64,000 bases of DNA from Micromonospora echinospora (GTDB lineage: Bacteria; Actinomycetota; Actinomycetes; Mycobacteriales; Micromonosporaceae): NCBI RefSeq assembly GCF_900091495.1, contig NZ_LT607413.1:5347001-5411000 (forward strand). Direction: 5' to 3'. Positions within the stretch are counted from its first letter, which is position 1. Each line of letters opens with the position of its first letter. The translations under genes and the position numbers were made by a program. The notes beneath the pieces are model-generated. The model had not been told where the DNA came from, searched no databases, and saw nothing but the letters and a program-made list of their open reading frames with translations. Of the stretch, positions 52,790-61,101 are shown in pieces.

Positions 52790-54922
52790 TCAGTCGGCCG
52801 GACCGCCCTCGCGGATGCCCCACCGGTTGTAGAGCGGTCGCAGGGGCCCCGGCACCCACCAGTTGAGCCGGCCGAGCAGCCGCATGGTGGCGGGCATCAG
52901 CAGCGCCCGCACGATGGTGGCGTCGACGACGACGGCGATGGCCAGCCCGACGCCGATGATCTTCACGACCAGCACGCTCGACGTCGCGAACGACACGATC
53001 ACCACCACCAGCAGCAGGGCCGCGCTGGTGATGATCCGACCCGAGCGTTGCAGGCCGACGGCGACCGCCTCGGTGTTCTCCCCGACCAGGTCGTAGTGCT
53101 CGCGGATGCGGGAAAGCAGGAACACCTCGTAGTCCATGGACAGTCCGAACGCGACCGCGAAGATCAGGATCGGTTGCACCACGTCGATGTTGCCGGTGGA
53201 GGTGAACCGGAGCAGTCCGTCGAGGTGGCCGTCCTGGAAGATCCACACCACCGCGCCGAACGCCGCCGTCAGGCTCAGCACGTTCATCAGGATCGCCTTG
53301 ACCGGCAGCACCAGCGAGCCGAACGAGAAGAACAGCAGCGCGAACGTGGTGACCAGCACCAGCAGCGCCATCCACGGCAGCCGGGAGGTGAGCATGTCCA
53401 TCAGGTCGGCGAAGCCGGCGGCGTCACCGCCGACCAGCACCGTGCCGCCGGTGGGCGGTTCGACGGCGCGTACCGCGTCGACCAGTTCCCGTCCCTGCGC
53501 GGAGATCGGCTCCACGTCGAACCGTACGGTGACCCGCGCGGTGTCGCCGGAGAGGCCGGTGACGTCCGCGTGCCGCACGTCGGGCAGCGCGGCCACCCGG
53601 TCCACGTAGGCGGCGAGTTCCGCCCGCCCGGCGGGTTCGGCCGCCGGGCCGTCCAGCGTGACGACGGCGTCGATCGGCCGGGTCACGCTCTCCGGGAACG
53701 ACTCCGCCAGGGTGTCCTGGACCTGCCGGCTCTCCGCCGTGGCGGGCAGGACCCGGGTGTCCAACCAGCCGTAGGAGATGCGCAGGAACGGCAGGCCGAG
53801 CAGCACCAGCACGGCGATGACCGCGCCCCCGACCAGGACGGGGCGGCGCATCACCGTCCGGGCGATCCGCGCCCACGCGCCGGAGTCCGGGTCGGCGTCG
53901 CCCGACCGGCGACGCCGCTCCCGCAGGCGGGGACCGAGCAGGGCGAGCATCGCGGCCATCACGGTCAGGGAGAAGAACCCGGCCAGCAGCACCGCAGCGA
54001 CCCCGCCGACGGCGATGGACCGCAGGAACACCTGGGGGAAGACGGCCAGGCTGGCCAGGGCGAGCGCGACGGTCACCGCGGACACGACGATCGTCCGGCC
54101 GGCGGTGACCATGGTCCGCCGCAGCGCCTGCGGCACCGGGTGGCCCGCACCGAGCTCCTCCCGGAACCGGCTCACCATGAAGAGGCTGTAGTCGACGGCC
54201 AGTCCGAGGCCGAGCAGGGTGACCACGTTGACGGCGAAGATCGAGACGTCGGTGAACTGTGCCAGCAGCCGTAGACCGGCCAACGAGCCCACGATCGCCA
54301 GCACCCCGACCAGCACCGGCAGCAGCGCCGCCAGCACGTTGCGGAAGATGAGGACGAGCAGCAGGAACAGGATGGGCAGGGCCAACGCCTCGGCGCGGGT
54401 CAGGTCCGCCTTGCTCTGCGTGTTGACGTCGTCGATCAGCGCCAGCGGGCCGCCGACCGTGACGTCGAGGTCCGGACTGGTGAGGCTCTCCCGGACGGCC
54501 AGGTAGTTGGTGAGTCGGTCGTTCTCGGTGGCGCCGGCGATCTGCACCGCCGCGAACGTCTCCCGCCGATCGGTGCTGACCAGGGCGGACGCGTTGGTCC
54601 GCCAGTAGTCGGTGACGCCCTCGATCCGGTCGGCCGGGAGCCGGTCGAGGACCTGCCGGGCAGCGTCGCGGTACGCGGGATCCTCGACCGTCCACCGGTC
54701 GTGGCCGAAGAGCACGACGACGTCCGCGTCGTTGCGTCCGAGCCGGTCCCGTTCGACCTCCTCGGCCCGGGAGCTCTCGCTCGCCGCGTAGGTGAAGCCG
54801 CCGGCGGCCAGGTCGTCGAAGGCGTTGGCGCCCCAGGCGCCGGCCGCGGCGAGGAACACCACGGCCCCGGCGATCACCCACCAGCGCACCCGGTGCGTGA
54901 GCCGGCCGAGGACGTCCAACAT
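52790..54922 (-). CDS. MmpL-family RND lipid exporter
   Basis: A 710-residue membrane protein with about twelve helices in two RND halves, each with an extracytoplasmic domain after the first helix (residues about 45-175 and 375-515). The conserved MmpL helix motifs GLGLAVDYSLFMVSRFREE and GLSMDYEVFLLSRIREH are present, with Asp-Tyr pairs for proton coupling. Mycobacterial MmpLs export lipids made by neighbouring FAAL/PKS genes, and this gene sits next to just such a set, so it probably exports the cluster's product. ATG 54922 is preceded by GGAAGGGAAG in SD position. It lies downstream of the AMP-ligase gene on the same strand, with a strong hairpin between. Confidence 0.92.
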   Translation of the reverse strand: MLDVLGRLTHRVRWWVIAGAVVFLAAAGAWGANAFDDLAAGGFTYAASESSRAEEVERDRLGRNDADVVVLFGHDRWTVEDPAYRDAARQVLDRLPADRIEGVTDYWRTNASALVSTDRRETFAAVQIAGATENDRLTNYLAVRESLTSPDLDVTVGGPLALIDDVNTQSKADLTRAEALALPILFLLLVLIFRNVLAALLPVLVGVLAIVGSLAGLRLLAQFTDVSIFAVNVVTLLGLGLAVDYSLFMVSRFREELGAGHPVPQALRRTMVTAGRTIVVSAVTVALALASLAVFPQVFLRSIAVGGVAAVLLAGFFSLTVMAAMLALLGPRLRERRRRSGDADPDSGAWARIARTVMRRPVLVGGAVIAVLVLLGLPFLRISYGWLDTRVLPATAESRQVQDTLAESFPESVTRPIDAVVTLDGPAAEPAGRAELAAYVDRVAALPDVRHADVTGLSGDTARVTVRFDVEPISAQGRELVDAVRAVEPPTGGTVLVGGDAAGFADLMDMLTSRLPWMALLVLVTTFALLFFSFGSLVLPVKAILMNVLSLTAAFGAVVWIFQDGHLDGLLRFTSTGNIDVVQPILIFAVAFGLSMDYEVFLLSRIREHYDLVGENTEAVAVGLQRSGRIITSAALLLVVVIVSFATSSVLVVKIIGVGLAIAVVVDATIVRALLMPATMRLLGRLNWWVPGPLRPLYNRWGIREGGPAD

Positions 54923-54961
54923 CGCAGTCTTCCCTTCCATCCACCGGCGGTGGGCCGTGAC

Positions 54962-55001
54962 CCGCTGCGGCACCGGCCCGGGTGGGACGGTGCCGCAGCG
55001 G
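54962..55001 (-). terminator. Hairpin between AMP-ligase and MmpL genes
   Basis: A perfect 14-bp stem CCGCTGCGGCACCG (54962-54975) with CGGTGCCGCAGCGG (54988-55001) and a 12-base loop starts 22 bases after the AMP-ligase stop and ends 39 bases before the MmpL start. It may terminate ligase transcripts or attenuate read-through into MmpL. Confidence 0.6.
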
Positions 55002-55023
55002 CGCGGTCAGCGGACGACGCCGG

Positions 55024-56745
55024 TCAGGTCCAGCGTCCGATGCCGATCGCCTTGGCGCCGTCGAGCAGTTGTTCCCGCAGCGCCACCCGACGGATCTTCC
55101 AGGTGCCGGTGCGCGGGAACTCGTCCCACCTGATCTGGATCGGATCGGCCATCGGAGCGAGGTCGGCGACCGCCCGCGCCCAGTCGCCCTTGTCCAGGGG
55201 CACGTCGTCCGTGGTGCTCACCACCGGCACCGGCAGCCCACCGGCGACCGGGAGGACGACGACCTCGGTGGTGTAGTCGATCCGGTCGAGGATCAGGTCC
55301 TCGAACTCGATCGCGCTGCCGTTGGGGATCCGGTCGATCTCCCGGTCCACGATCCGGACGGCGCCCCACTTGTTGATGATGCCGAGGTCGCCGGTGCTCC
55401 ACCACCGGCCGGTGCACTTCAGGTCGTGCCGGTCCTGCTCGCCGACGTAGGCGAGGCACCGTCCGGGCTGGTCGATCTCGATCATGCCGACCTGCCCGCG
55501 CGGGACCTCCTGCCCGGTCTCCGGGTTGACCGCCCGCATCTTGGCGTGGAACGGGATGGGCCAGCCGATCAGCTGGGTGGGCGGCGGCCGGTGCCCCTTG
55601 CGTCGCACCACGAACCGGAAGAACGGCCGGATGCACAGCGCGCCGTTCTCGCTCTGGCTCCAGGACTGGACCCAGATCGGGAACTTGCGCTTCGTGGCGG
55701 CCATGAAGGTCCGGATGGTGCGGGTGTGGATGGCGTCGAAGGAGTTGACGTACTCGCGGACGTTGCTGAACAGGCCGGCCGGGTCGCGGGCCAGCGGCTC
55801 CCAGGCGAGGTAGATGTTCGGCAGCGCCTCGACCAGGGTCGGCTTGTGCTCCGCCAGCAGCTCCCGGACCCGGGGGGAGAGCGGGTCGGAGAGGTAGATG
55901 ATGCGCGGGCCGACCGCGGCCATCGCCAGCTGCATCGTGGTGAGCCGCTCGTGCGTGTACGGGTCGCAGAACGCCACGGTGTCGCTGCGCCGTAGCCCGA
56001 ACCGGGGCCAGCGCTCGGTCTCCACGATCGCCATCGCGTAGATCGACTCGGCGGAGTGCATGACCAGCTTCGGCACCCCGGTGGTGCCGGAGGTGTGGGT
56101 GATGACCACCGGCTCGGCGAACTCGCGCATGGTGGGCTGGACCGGCGGCGCGTCCTTGAAGTCGTCCAGGCGCAGCACGTCCGGGCGGTCCTCGACCGCG
56201 TCCACGCTGATCGTCTTGACGGTCAGGTCCGCCACCACCTGCGGCGTGATGCCGCACTTGTCGAGGTGCTTCCGGTCGGTCAGCAGGAACGGCCGTTCCA
56301 GCCGCTCCAACATGGGGATCATCGCCTCCGGGCCGTAGGAGCCGGAGAACATGCAGGGGATCGCGCCGATCCGGGCGATCGCGCACCCGAGGACGACGAT
56401 GTCCAGGTGGTTCGCCTTGAGGACGGCCACCCGGTCCCACGGCCGGACGCCGGCCTTGTGTAGCCAGGCGGCGGCCCGGTCGACCAGCTCCGCCCACTGG
56501 GTGTAGGTCCGGACCTCGGGGCCGTCGGGGTCGATGTCGGCCGGGCGGTCCACGATGACCAGTTCGTCCGGCGCGGTCCGCGCCGCCACGTGCCAGGTCT
56601 CGCCCATCTTCGAGTGCTTCGGTACACGCGAGAACGGACTGAGCCGGCGGCGGAACCGGGTGGGGGTGAACTCGGTCAGGAACCGCGGGATGGGCCGCTG
56701 CGGCTCGACGTCTTCGGCGGCCGTCGTGTCGGCGGGTGGAGCCAC
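55024..56745 (-). CDS. AMP-dependent acyl-CoA/fatty acid ligase
   Basis: A 573-residue adenylate-forming enzyme. P-loop HTSGTTGVPKLVMHS, A5-like region with IPFHAKMRAVNPETG, hinge WWSTGDLGIINKWG and a C-terminal Lys in GTWKIRR. An N-terminal segment RFLTEFTPTRFRRRLSPFSR precedes the fold. It differs clearly from the FAAL-like enzyme at 48545-50188 and has no obvious ACP partner beside it. It may activate a second acid (a side chain or the released product) or recycle fatty acids. GTG 56745 has GGAGGACC six bases upstream; a longer start at ATG 56830 lacks an SD. Transcribed toward MmpL. Confidence 0.87.
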   Translation of the reverse strand: MAPPADTTAAEDVEPQRPIPRFLTEFTPTRFRRRLSPFSRVPKHSKMGETWHVAARTAPDELVIVDRPADIDPDGPEVRTYTQWAELVDRAAAWLHKAGVRPWDRVAVLKANHLDIVVLGCAIARIGAIPCMFSGSYGPEAMIPMLERLERPFLLTDRKHLDKCGITPQVVADLTVKTISVDAVEDRPDVLRLDDFKDAPPVQPTMREFAEPVVITHTSGTTGVPKLVMHSAESIYAMAIVETERWPRFGLRRSDTVAFCDPYTHERLTTMQLAMAAVGPRIIYLSDPLSPRVRELLAEHKPTLVEALPNIYLAWEPLARDPAGLFSNVREYVNSFDAIHTRTIRTFMAATKRKFPIWVQSWSQSENGALCIRPFFRFVVRRKGHRPPPTQLIGWPIPFHAKMRAVNPETGQEVPRGQVGMIEIDQPGRCLAYVGEQDRHDLKCTGRWWSTGDLGIINKWGAVRIVDREIDRIPNGSAIEFEDLILDRIDYTTEVVVLPVAGGLPVPVVSTTDDVPLDKGDWARAVADLAPMADPIQIRWDEFPRTGTWKIRRVALREQLLDGAKAIGIGRWT

Positions 56746-57056
56746 GAGCGGGTCCTCCGTTCTCGGGGGTGGGGAGGCCGGCCGGCGATCGACTCTCGTC
56801 GGCCGGAAGATGATCGCTAACCATATCGACATCGTTCTGCGTAGGCCATGTCTGGACGGGTGACGATCTGTTTCCGATACGTCCGACCTCCGGGCCGATC
56901 GACCAATGTGGCGCGCTGGCCCCGGGCCAGGTGGTTCCGGCCGTCGCGCTGGTTGTCCGCTCCGCCGCCGGGGGCTTCCCCGCTCGGCATTTCTTTGCCA
57001 GGATCCTAGTGTCGGTAAAACTTTCCTACAGACGCTCCACACGGGAGGACAAACCC
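56746..57056. other. 311-base divergent region between AMP-ligase and small secreted protein genes
   Basis: It holds the SD GGAGGACC of the AMP-ligase at its left edge, an AT-richer block (56805-56840) likely to include the ligase promoter, and an SD GGGAGGAC at 57043-57050 for the secreted protein. A TTGCCA at 56995-57000 followed by TAAAAC at 57016-57021 could be a promoter for the latter, though the 15-bp spacing is short. No gene is supported in the rest. Confidence 0.35.
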
Positions 57057-57446
57057 ATGCGTATCCGCAGTCTCGCCAGCGCGGCCCTGCTCGCCGGGGG
57101 CCTGATCGCCACGGCGACCCCGGCCACGGCGGCCACCGTGGCGCCCGCACAGCGCACGTCGTGCTCCCTGACGGTCACCAACCTCTACTACTCGATCGGG
57201 ATGCAGACCGCCTTCGCCAAGCTCACCGGCGGATGCAGCGGCCCGATCGACATCACCCTCGAACGGGCGGCGACTGCCGCCGGTCCGTACCAGGAGGAGC
57301 CGGAGGCGCTCTACTACCTCCAGCAGGCCGCCGACGGTACGGCCGCCACCGCCTACTTCATGGACCCCGCCGAGCGGGGACAGTGCCGCGCGAAGGCCAG
57401 CTTCGACACGCTCGTCGCGTACTCCCCGGCCTCGGTCAGCTGCTGA
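57057..57446 (+). CDS. Small secreted protein of unknown function
   Basis: A 129-residue protein with a Sec signal peptide (Arg-rich start MRIRSLAS, hydrophobic core, cleavage near ATPATA). The mature domain of about 100 residues has four Cys (TSCSL, GGCSG, GQCRAK and a C-terminal Cys), which could form two disulphides, and is rich in Ala, Tyr and Thr. I recognise no family. SD GGGAGGAC lies six bases before ATG 57057. It is monocistronic as far as I can see and borders the lipid cluster; no functional link is shown. Confidence 0.75.
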   Translation: MRIRSLASAALLAGGLIATATPATAATVAPAQRTSCSLTVTNLYYSIGMQTAFAKLTGGCSGPIDITLERAATAAGPYQEEPEALYYLQQAADGTAATAYFMDPAERGQCRAKASFDTLVAYSPASVSC

Positions 57447-57587
57447 CCTGATTCCCTCGGGCGGGGCCACGGTGGGGGTCCTTCCGCCCGACGAGCGACG
57501 GTGGCGGTACGGGGCGGCGTCCACGGCTGCGGACTCGACCCTCCCGACTAGGATCGGACCCGGTCGGATCCGTAGGGAGGACTGTCG

Positions 57588-59117
57588 ATGGGGCGAAGGC
57601 TGCGGGTCGGTACGCCGGTTCTCCTGCTCCTCCTGCTCGGCGCGCTCGGGTGGTACGCCTCGTACGCCACCACCGTTCTCGTCTGGGAACTGCGCAAACT
57701 CCTGCCGTGGCTGCTGGCGGCGGCCCTGGCGGCCCTCCTCGGTGGAGCGCCGGCCCTGGTGCGGCTGCTCACCCGTCGACGTGGCGGCAAGGGCGCGGCC
57801 GGCGGCAGCGCCGTCCTCGGCTGGCTGGGGGTCGCCGTCGGGCTGGGCCTCGGCGCGCTCGGGCTGGTCTACGGCGAGTACCTCCAGGACCGGGCGTACG
57901 CGACCACCATGCGGGTGGTGACCGATCCGGTGCCGGAACTGGCCGCCCGCGCGCCGTACGTGGTCGGCGAGGCGCAGGCCGCGCCGAACCTGGGCGACGT
58001 GACCGGTGAGATCAGCGACGTCAGCTACCTGCCCGACTCCGACCGGTTCGCCGTCCTGGTCCAGCGGCGCGGTTGGCTGACCGGTTACGAGGTCGGCCTG
58101 GTGCAGGAGGTGCCGCTCGGCGGCAACAGCCGGGCGCAGCAGCGGTGCCGGTTCGACGAGTCGGCGTCCGCGCGGATCGGCGGCTGGTTCACCCACAACC
58201 TGGGTCGGAAGATCGCCGCCGAGCGGCGCGGGGCGCGGTTCTCCGAGGAGGACGCGTACGTCCACTGCCAGGGCGACACCCCGGTCGTGGTGGTGCCGCT
58301 GAAGCGGCAGACCGGCGTTCTGGTGGTGACGGAACGGCCGGCCGGGGTGGCGCTGTATGACGGTGCGACCGGGAAGGTCACCGTCACCGACGCCACCACG
58401 GAGGTTCCCGGACCGTCCTATCCGATCAGTCTCGCCGCCCGACAGCGGGAGGGCACCGCCGCGGTGGGCGGCTTCGCCGACTGGTGGTTCGAGCGCAGCG
58501 GCTGGGACGCCTCCGAGGACGGGGCCAACGAGGGAAACGAGTCGGAGTTCACCCTGCGCTACCGCGACGGCAGTGCTCGCAGCGGGTACGTCACCCCGCT
58601 CACGCCACAGGGCGAGGCCAGTTCGGTGGTGGCGGTGTCGGTGGTGCCGACCCGGCACGTCGGCACCGGTCTCGCCCCGTTGACCGTGCACCGGCTCAGC
58701 CCGACCTGGTCCTCGCCGCAGGCGCTCGCCGCCCTGATCAAGGCGGAGTACCGGGACGTCTGCTGCTGGAACGACGACCAGGTGTTCGAGGTGGTGCCCA
58801 CCGGTGGCACCACGTGGACGGCCACGCTCGGCAGTGAGCAGAGCATCCGCTACCGGGTGGAGGGCCGGGGCCAGATCAACGGCCGTGAGGCGACCTGCCT
58901 GAAGAACGCCGACGGCACGCTGGTCCGCTGTGCGTACGCCGCCCCCGGTTCGCCCGAGGAGCGGGAACTGCAACGCCGGGAGCAGCAGAAGCAACAGGAG
59001 CAGCCGCCGAACGGTGGCACCGGCCCGGTCGACCTGACCCGGTACACCGACGAGCAGTTGGCCGAACTGAACCGACGACTCTCCGAAGAGGTCAACCGCC
59101 GCCTCAAGGAGCGTTAG
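57588..59117 (+). CDS. Uncharacterised membrane-anchored protein, 509 residues
   Basis: Three hydrophobic helices lie in the N-terminal about 105 residues (VLLLLLLGALGWYASYA; LLPWLLAAALAALLGGAPAL; VLGWLGVAVGLGLGALGLVYG). A large domain of about 340 residues follows, presumably extracytoplasmic, with strand-rich sequence, paired Cys (DVCCWN, QRCRF, HCQ, TCL, RCA) and an acidic insert GANEGNESEF. The C-terminus is a charged coiled-coil-like tail after a Gln/Pro-rich stretch (RREQQKQQEQPP). I recognise no family. ATG 57588 has a GGGAGGA SD and a -10-like TAGGAT (57549-57554). It precedes the Ser/Thr kinase gene on the same strand by 93 bases and may belong to the same envelope-signalling locus. 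Confidence 0.8.
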   Translation: MGRRLRVGTPVLLLLLLGALGWYASYATTVLVWELRKLLPWLLAAALAALLGGAPALVRLLTRRRGGKGAAGGSAVLGWLGVAVGLGLGALGLVYGEYLQDRAYATTMRVVTDPVPELAARAPYVVGEAQAAPNLGDVTGEISDVSYLPDSDRFAVLVQRRGWLTGYEVGLVQEVPLGGNSRAQQRCRFDESASARIGGWFTHNLGRKIAAERRGARFSEEDAYVHCQGDTPVVVVPLKRQTGVLVVTERPAGVALYDGATGKVTVTDATTEVPGPSYPISLAARQREGTAAVGGFADWWFERSGWDASEDGANEGNESEFTLRYRDGSARSGYVTPLTPQGEASSVVAVSVVPTRHVGTGLAPLTVHRLSPTWSSPQALAALIKAEYRDVCCWNDDQVFEVVPTGGTTWTATLGSEQSIRYRVEGRGQINGREATCLKNADGTLVRCAYAAPGSPEERELQRREQQKQQEQPPNGGTGPVDLTRYTDEQLAELNRRLSEEVNRRLKER

Positions 59118-59173
59118 CCCCCCGGCGCCGTCACCGACCCGTTCGGACGGTCGTCGGCGGCGCGGACGCGGTT

Positions 59174-59203
59174 TTGTGCCAGCCGGTACGGCGCTGGCAG
59201 GAT
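59174..59203 (+). promoter_or_regulatory. Leaderless promoter of the Ser/Thr kinase gene
   Basis: -35 TTGTGC (59174-59179), 18 bp, -10 CAGGAT (59198-59203), then seven bases to GTG 59211. The in-frame ATG at 59202 overlaps the -10 and so is unlikely to be the start. Confidence 0.45.
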
Positions 59204-59210
59204 GACCGCC

Positions 59211-61079
59211 GTGTCGGATGGGCAGGACAACTACGTGGGACCGCCGGACGCGCCGGACCGGTACGAGCTGATCGAGCGGCGCGCCGCCGGTGGAGAGGGC
59301 GAGGTCTGGCGGGCTCGTGAGCACCACGGGGACGTGGCGTTCTCGTACGCGGTGAAGATTCTCCGGGTGCCGGCGGAGGACCAGACCGATCGCGGCCTGG
59401 AGGGTCTCCGGCTCCAGGCGGCGCTGGCGACCCAGCTCGAACACCCAGCGCTGGTGAAGGTCAAGGAGGTCTTCGTCGGCCCGTCGCCGCACCCGGCCGG
59501 GACGGCCACCACGGACAGCGCGCCGCGACTGTACTTCGTGATGAAGTGGATCGAGGGCCGCAGCCTCCAGGAGATGCTGGAGAGCGGTGCGGTGCGTGGG
59601 CTGGACGTCCTCGGGCCGCTCGAACCGATCGCCGAGGCCGTCGACTACCTGCACAGCGGCCAGGACACCGACGGCATACCGGTCCTGCACCGGGACATCA
59701 AGCCGGCCAACATCCTCGTCTCCGGTAGCGGACGGGCCTACCTCGTCGACTTCGGGCTGGTCCGGCTGCGCAGCACCAGCGGTACCGCCCGGGTGTACGG
59801 CACGGCACCGTTCATGGCACCGGAGTCCCTGGCGCGGGGCGAGTACACCCCGGCCACGGACCGCTACGCCCTCGGCGCGACCGTCATCTACGCGCTGACC
59901 GGCGAGGTGCCGGTCCCCGGCGACACCGACGGCATGACCCGGCAGCTCACCGCGTCGCTCGGGGCGGGGCAGGACCGGACGGTCCGCGGGATCCTGTCGA
60001 TGGTCGCGGTGACCGCCGAGCGGCGGCCGGCGGCTGCGGCGTCCTGGGTCAGGGCACTGCGTACCGCACCGCCGGAAACCTCGGTCGGCGGGGCCCCACC
60101 GGCGTCTCCGCGGCCGACCTCCGGACCGCCGCATCACCCGCTGCCGCCCACGTCCGGACCGCCCACCTCCGCGCCGTCCGGCTACCCGCTGCCGCCCGGT
60201 TCTCCGCTGCCGCCCACCTCCGGGCCGCCGAACCGGTCGCTGCCGCCCACCTCCGGGCCCCCCGGTTCCCCGCCGTCGGGCAGCCCGGCGGCGTCGAACT
60301 ACCCGCTGCCACCCGGACCCCGGCCGGTGGGGGCGCCCGGCCCGTCGGCGTACCCCCTGCCGCCCGGCCCGGGACCGGCGGGCTTCCCCGGGGCGCCCGC
60401 CCGGAAGAAGTCCAAGCTCCCGTTGGTGATCGGAATCGTGGCGGCGGTCCTCGTCGCCGCCTGCTGCGTACCGTCGGTGTGGAACCTCGCTCAGGGCAAC
60501 CTGCCCGGCGGCCTCGATCCGAGTCCGACCCCGAGCGTCGACCGTGCCTCCCCGCCGCCGGCGGTGACCGCACTGGAGCCCGTGCTGCTGTCGGTGGCCG
60601 ATGTCGCGTCCGCGATGAAGATCGATCGTGACTCGGTCAAGTCGAGTACGACCACCGACGTGCTGCAGAACGGCCTGACCAGGCTCACGCTCTGTGCGGA
60701 CGGCACCGTGCGCGGCGACGCGATCGGCGCGCACAGCAGTAACGGCTACTGGGTGACCACCGGCCAGTACCCGTACCTCGGCTCGGCGGTCGCCGGCTTC
60801 TACGGCGACGCGGCCGACCCGTTCCTCGACGCCGTCCGCAGGTCGGCCGAGCGGTGCGGGTGGCGGCCGTTCACGGTACCGAAGCTGGGTCAGGAGTCGT
60901 TCGGAATCACCGTCAGCGGCTCCAACGGCGTCTACGCGATGATCTTCGTCCGCTCGGGCCAGGTGCTCCTCCAGGTCGCGATCCAGAACGACTACGAGGG
61001 CGGCACCCACCAGAGTGACCTGATCAAGATGGCGACGTCGATGGCCAAACGGCTGCCGAAGCCCAAGGCGGGTCGGTGA
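59211..61079 (+). CDS. Transmembrane Ser/Thr protein kinase (PknB/PknF-like)
   Basis: A 622-residue Hanks-type kinase. The kinase domain covers residues about 15-280: a Gly-rich loop (AAGGEGEVW), the ATP Lys in SYAVKILRV, catalytic loop LHRDIKPANILV, DFGLVRL and APE-like motif APFMAPESL. A Pro/Ser-rich juxtamembrane of about 110 residues follows, with four PPTSGPP repeats. One transmembrane helix (KLPLVIGIVAAVLVAACCV) precedes an extracytoplasmic domain of about 200 residues with no PASTA repeats. The FHA-ABC exporter gene starts 22 bases after the stop; kinases of this type phosphorylate Thr residues read by FHA domains, so the exporter is the likely substrate, as for mycobacterial PknF and Rv1747. 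GTG 59211 is preferred from promoter spacing. Confidence 0.92.
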   Translation: MSDGQDNYVGPPDAPDRYELIERRAAGGEGEVWRAREHHGDVAFSYAVKILRVPAEDQTDRGLEGLRLQAALATQLEHPALVKVKEVFVGPSPHPAGTATTDSAPRLYFVMKWIEGRSLQEMLESGAVRGLDVLGPLEPIAEAVDYLHSGQDTDGIPVLHRDIKPANILVSGSGRAYLVDFGLVRLRSTSGTARVYGTAPFMAPESLARGEYTPATDRYALGATVIYALTGEVPVPGDTDGMTRQLTASLGAGQDRTVRGILSMVAVTAERRPAAAASWVRALRTAPPETSVGGAPPASPRPTSGPPHHPLPPTSGPPTSAPSGYPLPPGSPLPPTSGPPNRSLPPTSGPPGSPPSGSPAASNYPLPPGPRPVGAPGPSAYPLPPGPGPAGFPGAPARKKSKLPLVIGIVAAVLVAACCVPSVWNLAQGNLPGGLDPSPTPSVDRASPPPAVTALEPVLLSVADVASAMKIDRDSVKSSTTTDVLQNGLTRLTLCADGTVRGDAIGAHSSNGYWVTTGQYPYLGSAVAGFYGDAADPFLDAVRRSAERCGWRPFTVPKLGQESFGITVSGSNGVYAMIFVRSGQVLLQVAIQNDYEGGTHQSDLIKMATSMAKRLPKPKAGR

Positions 61080-61101
61080 CCACCCCGGGGTCGGTGCCGG
61101 C

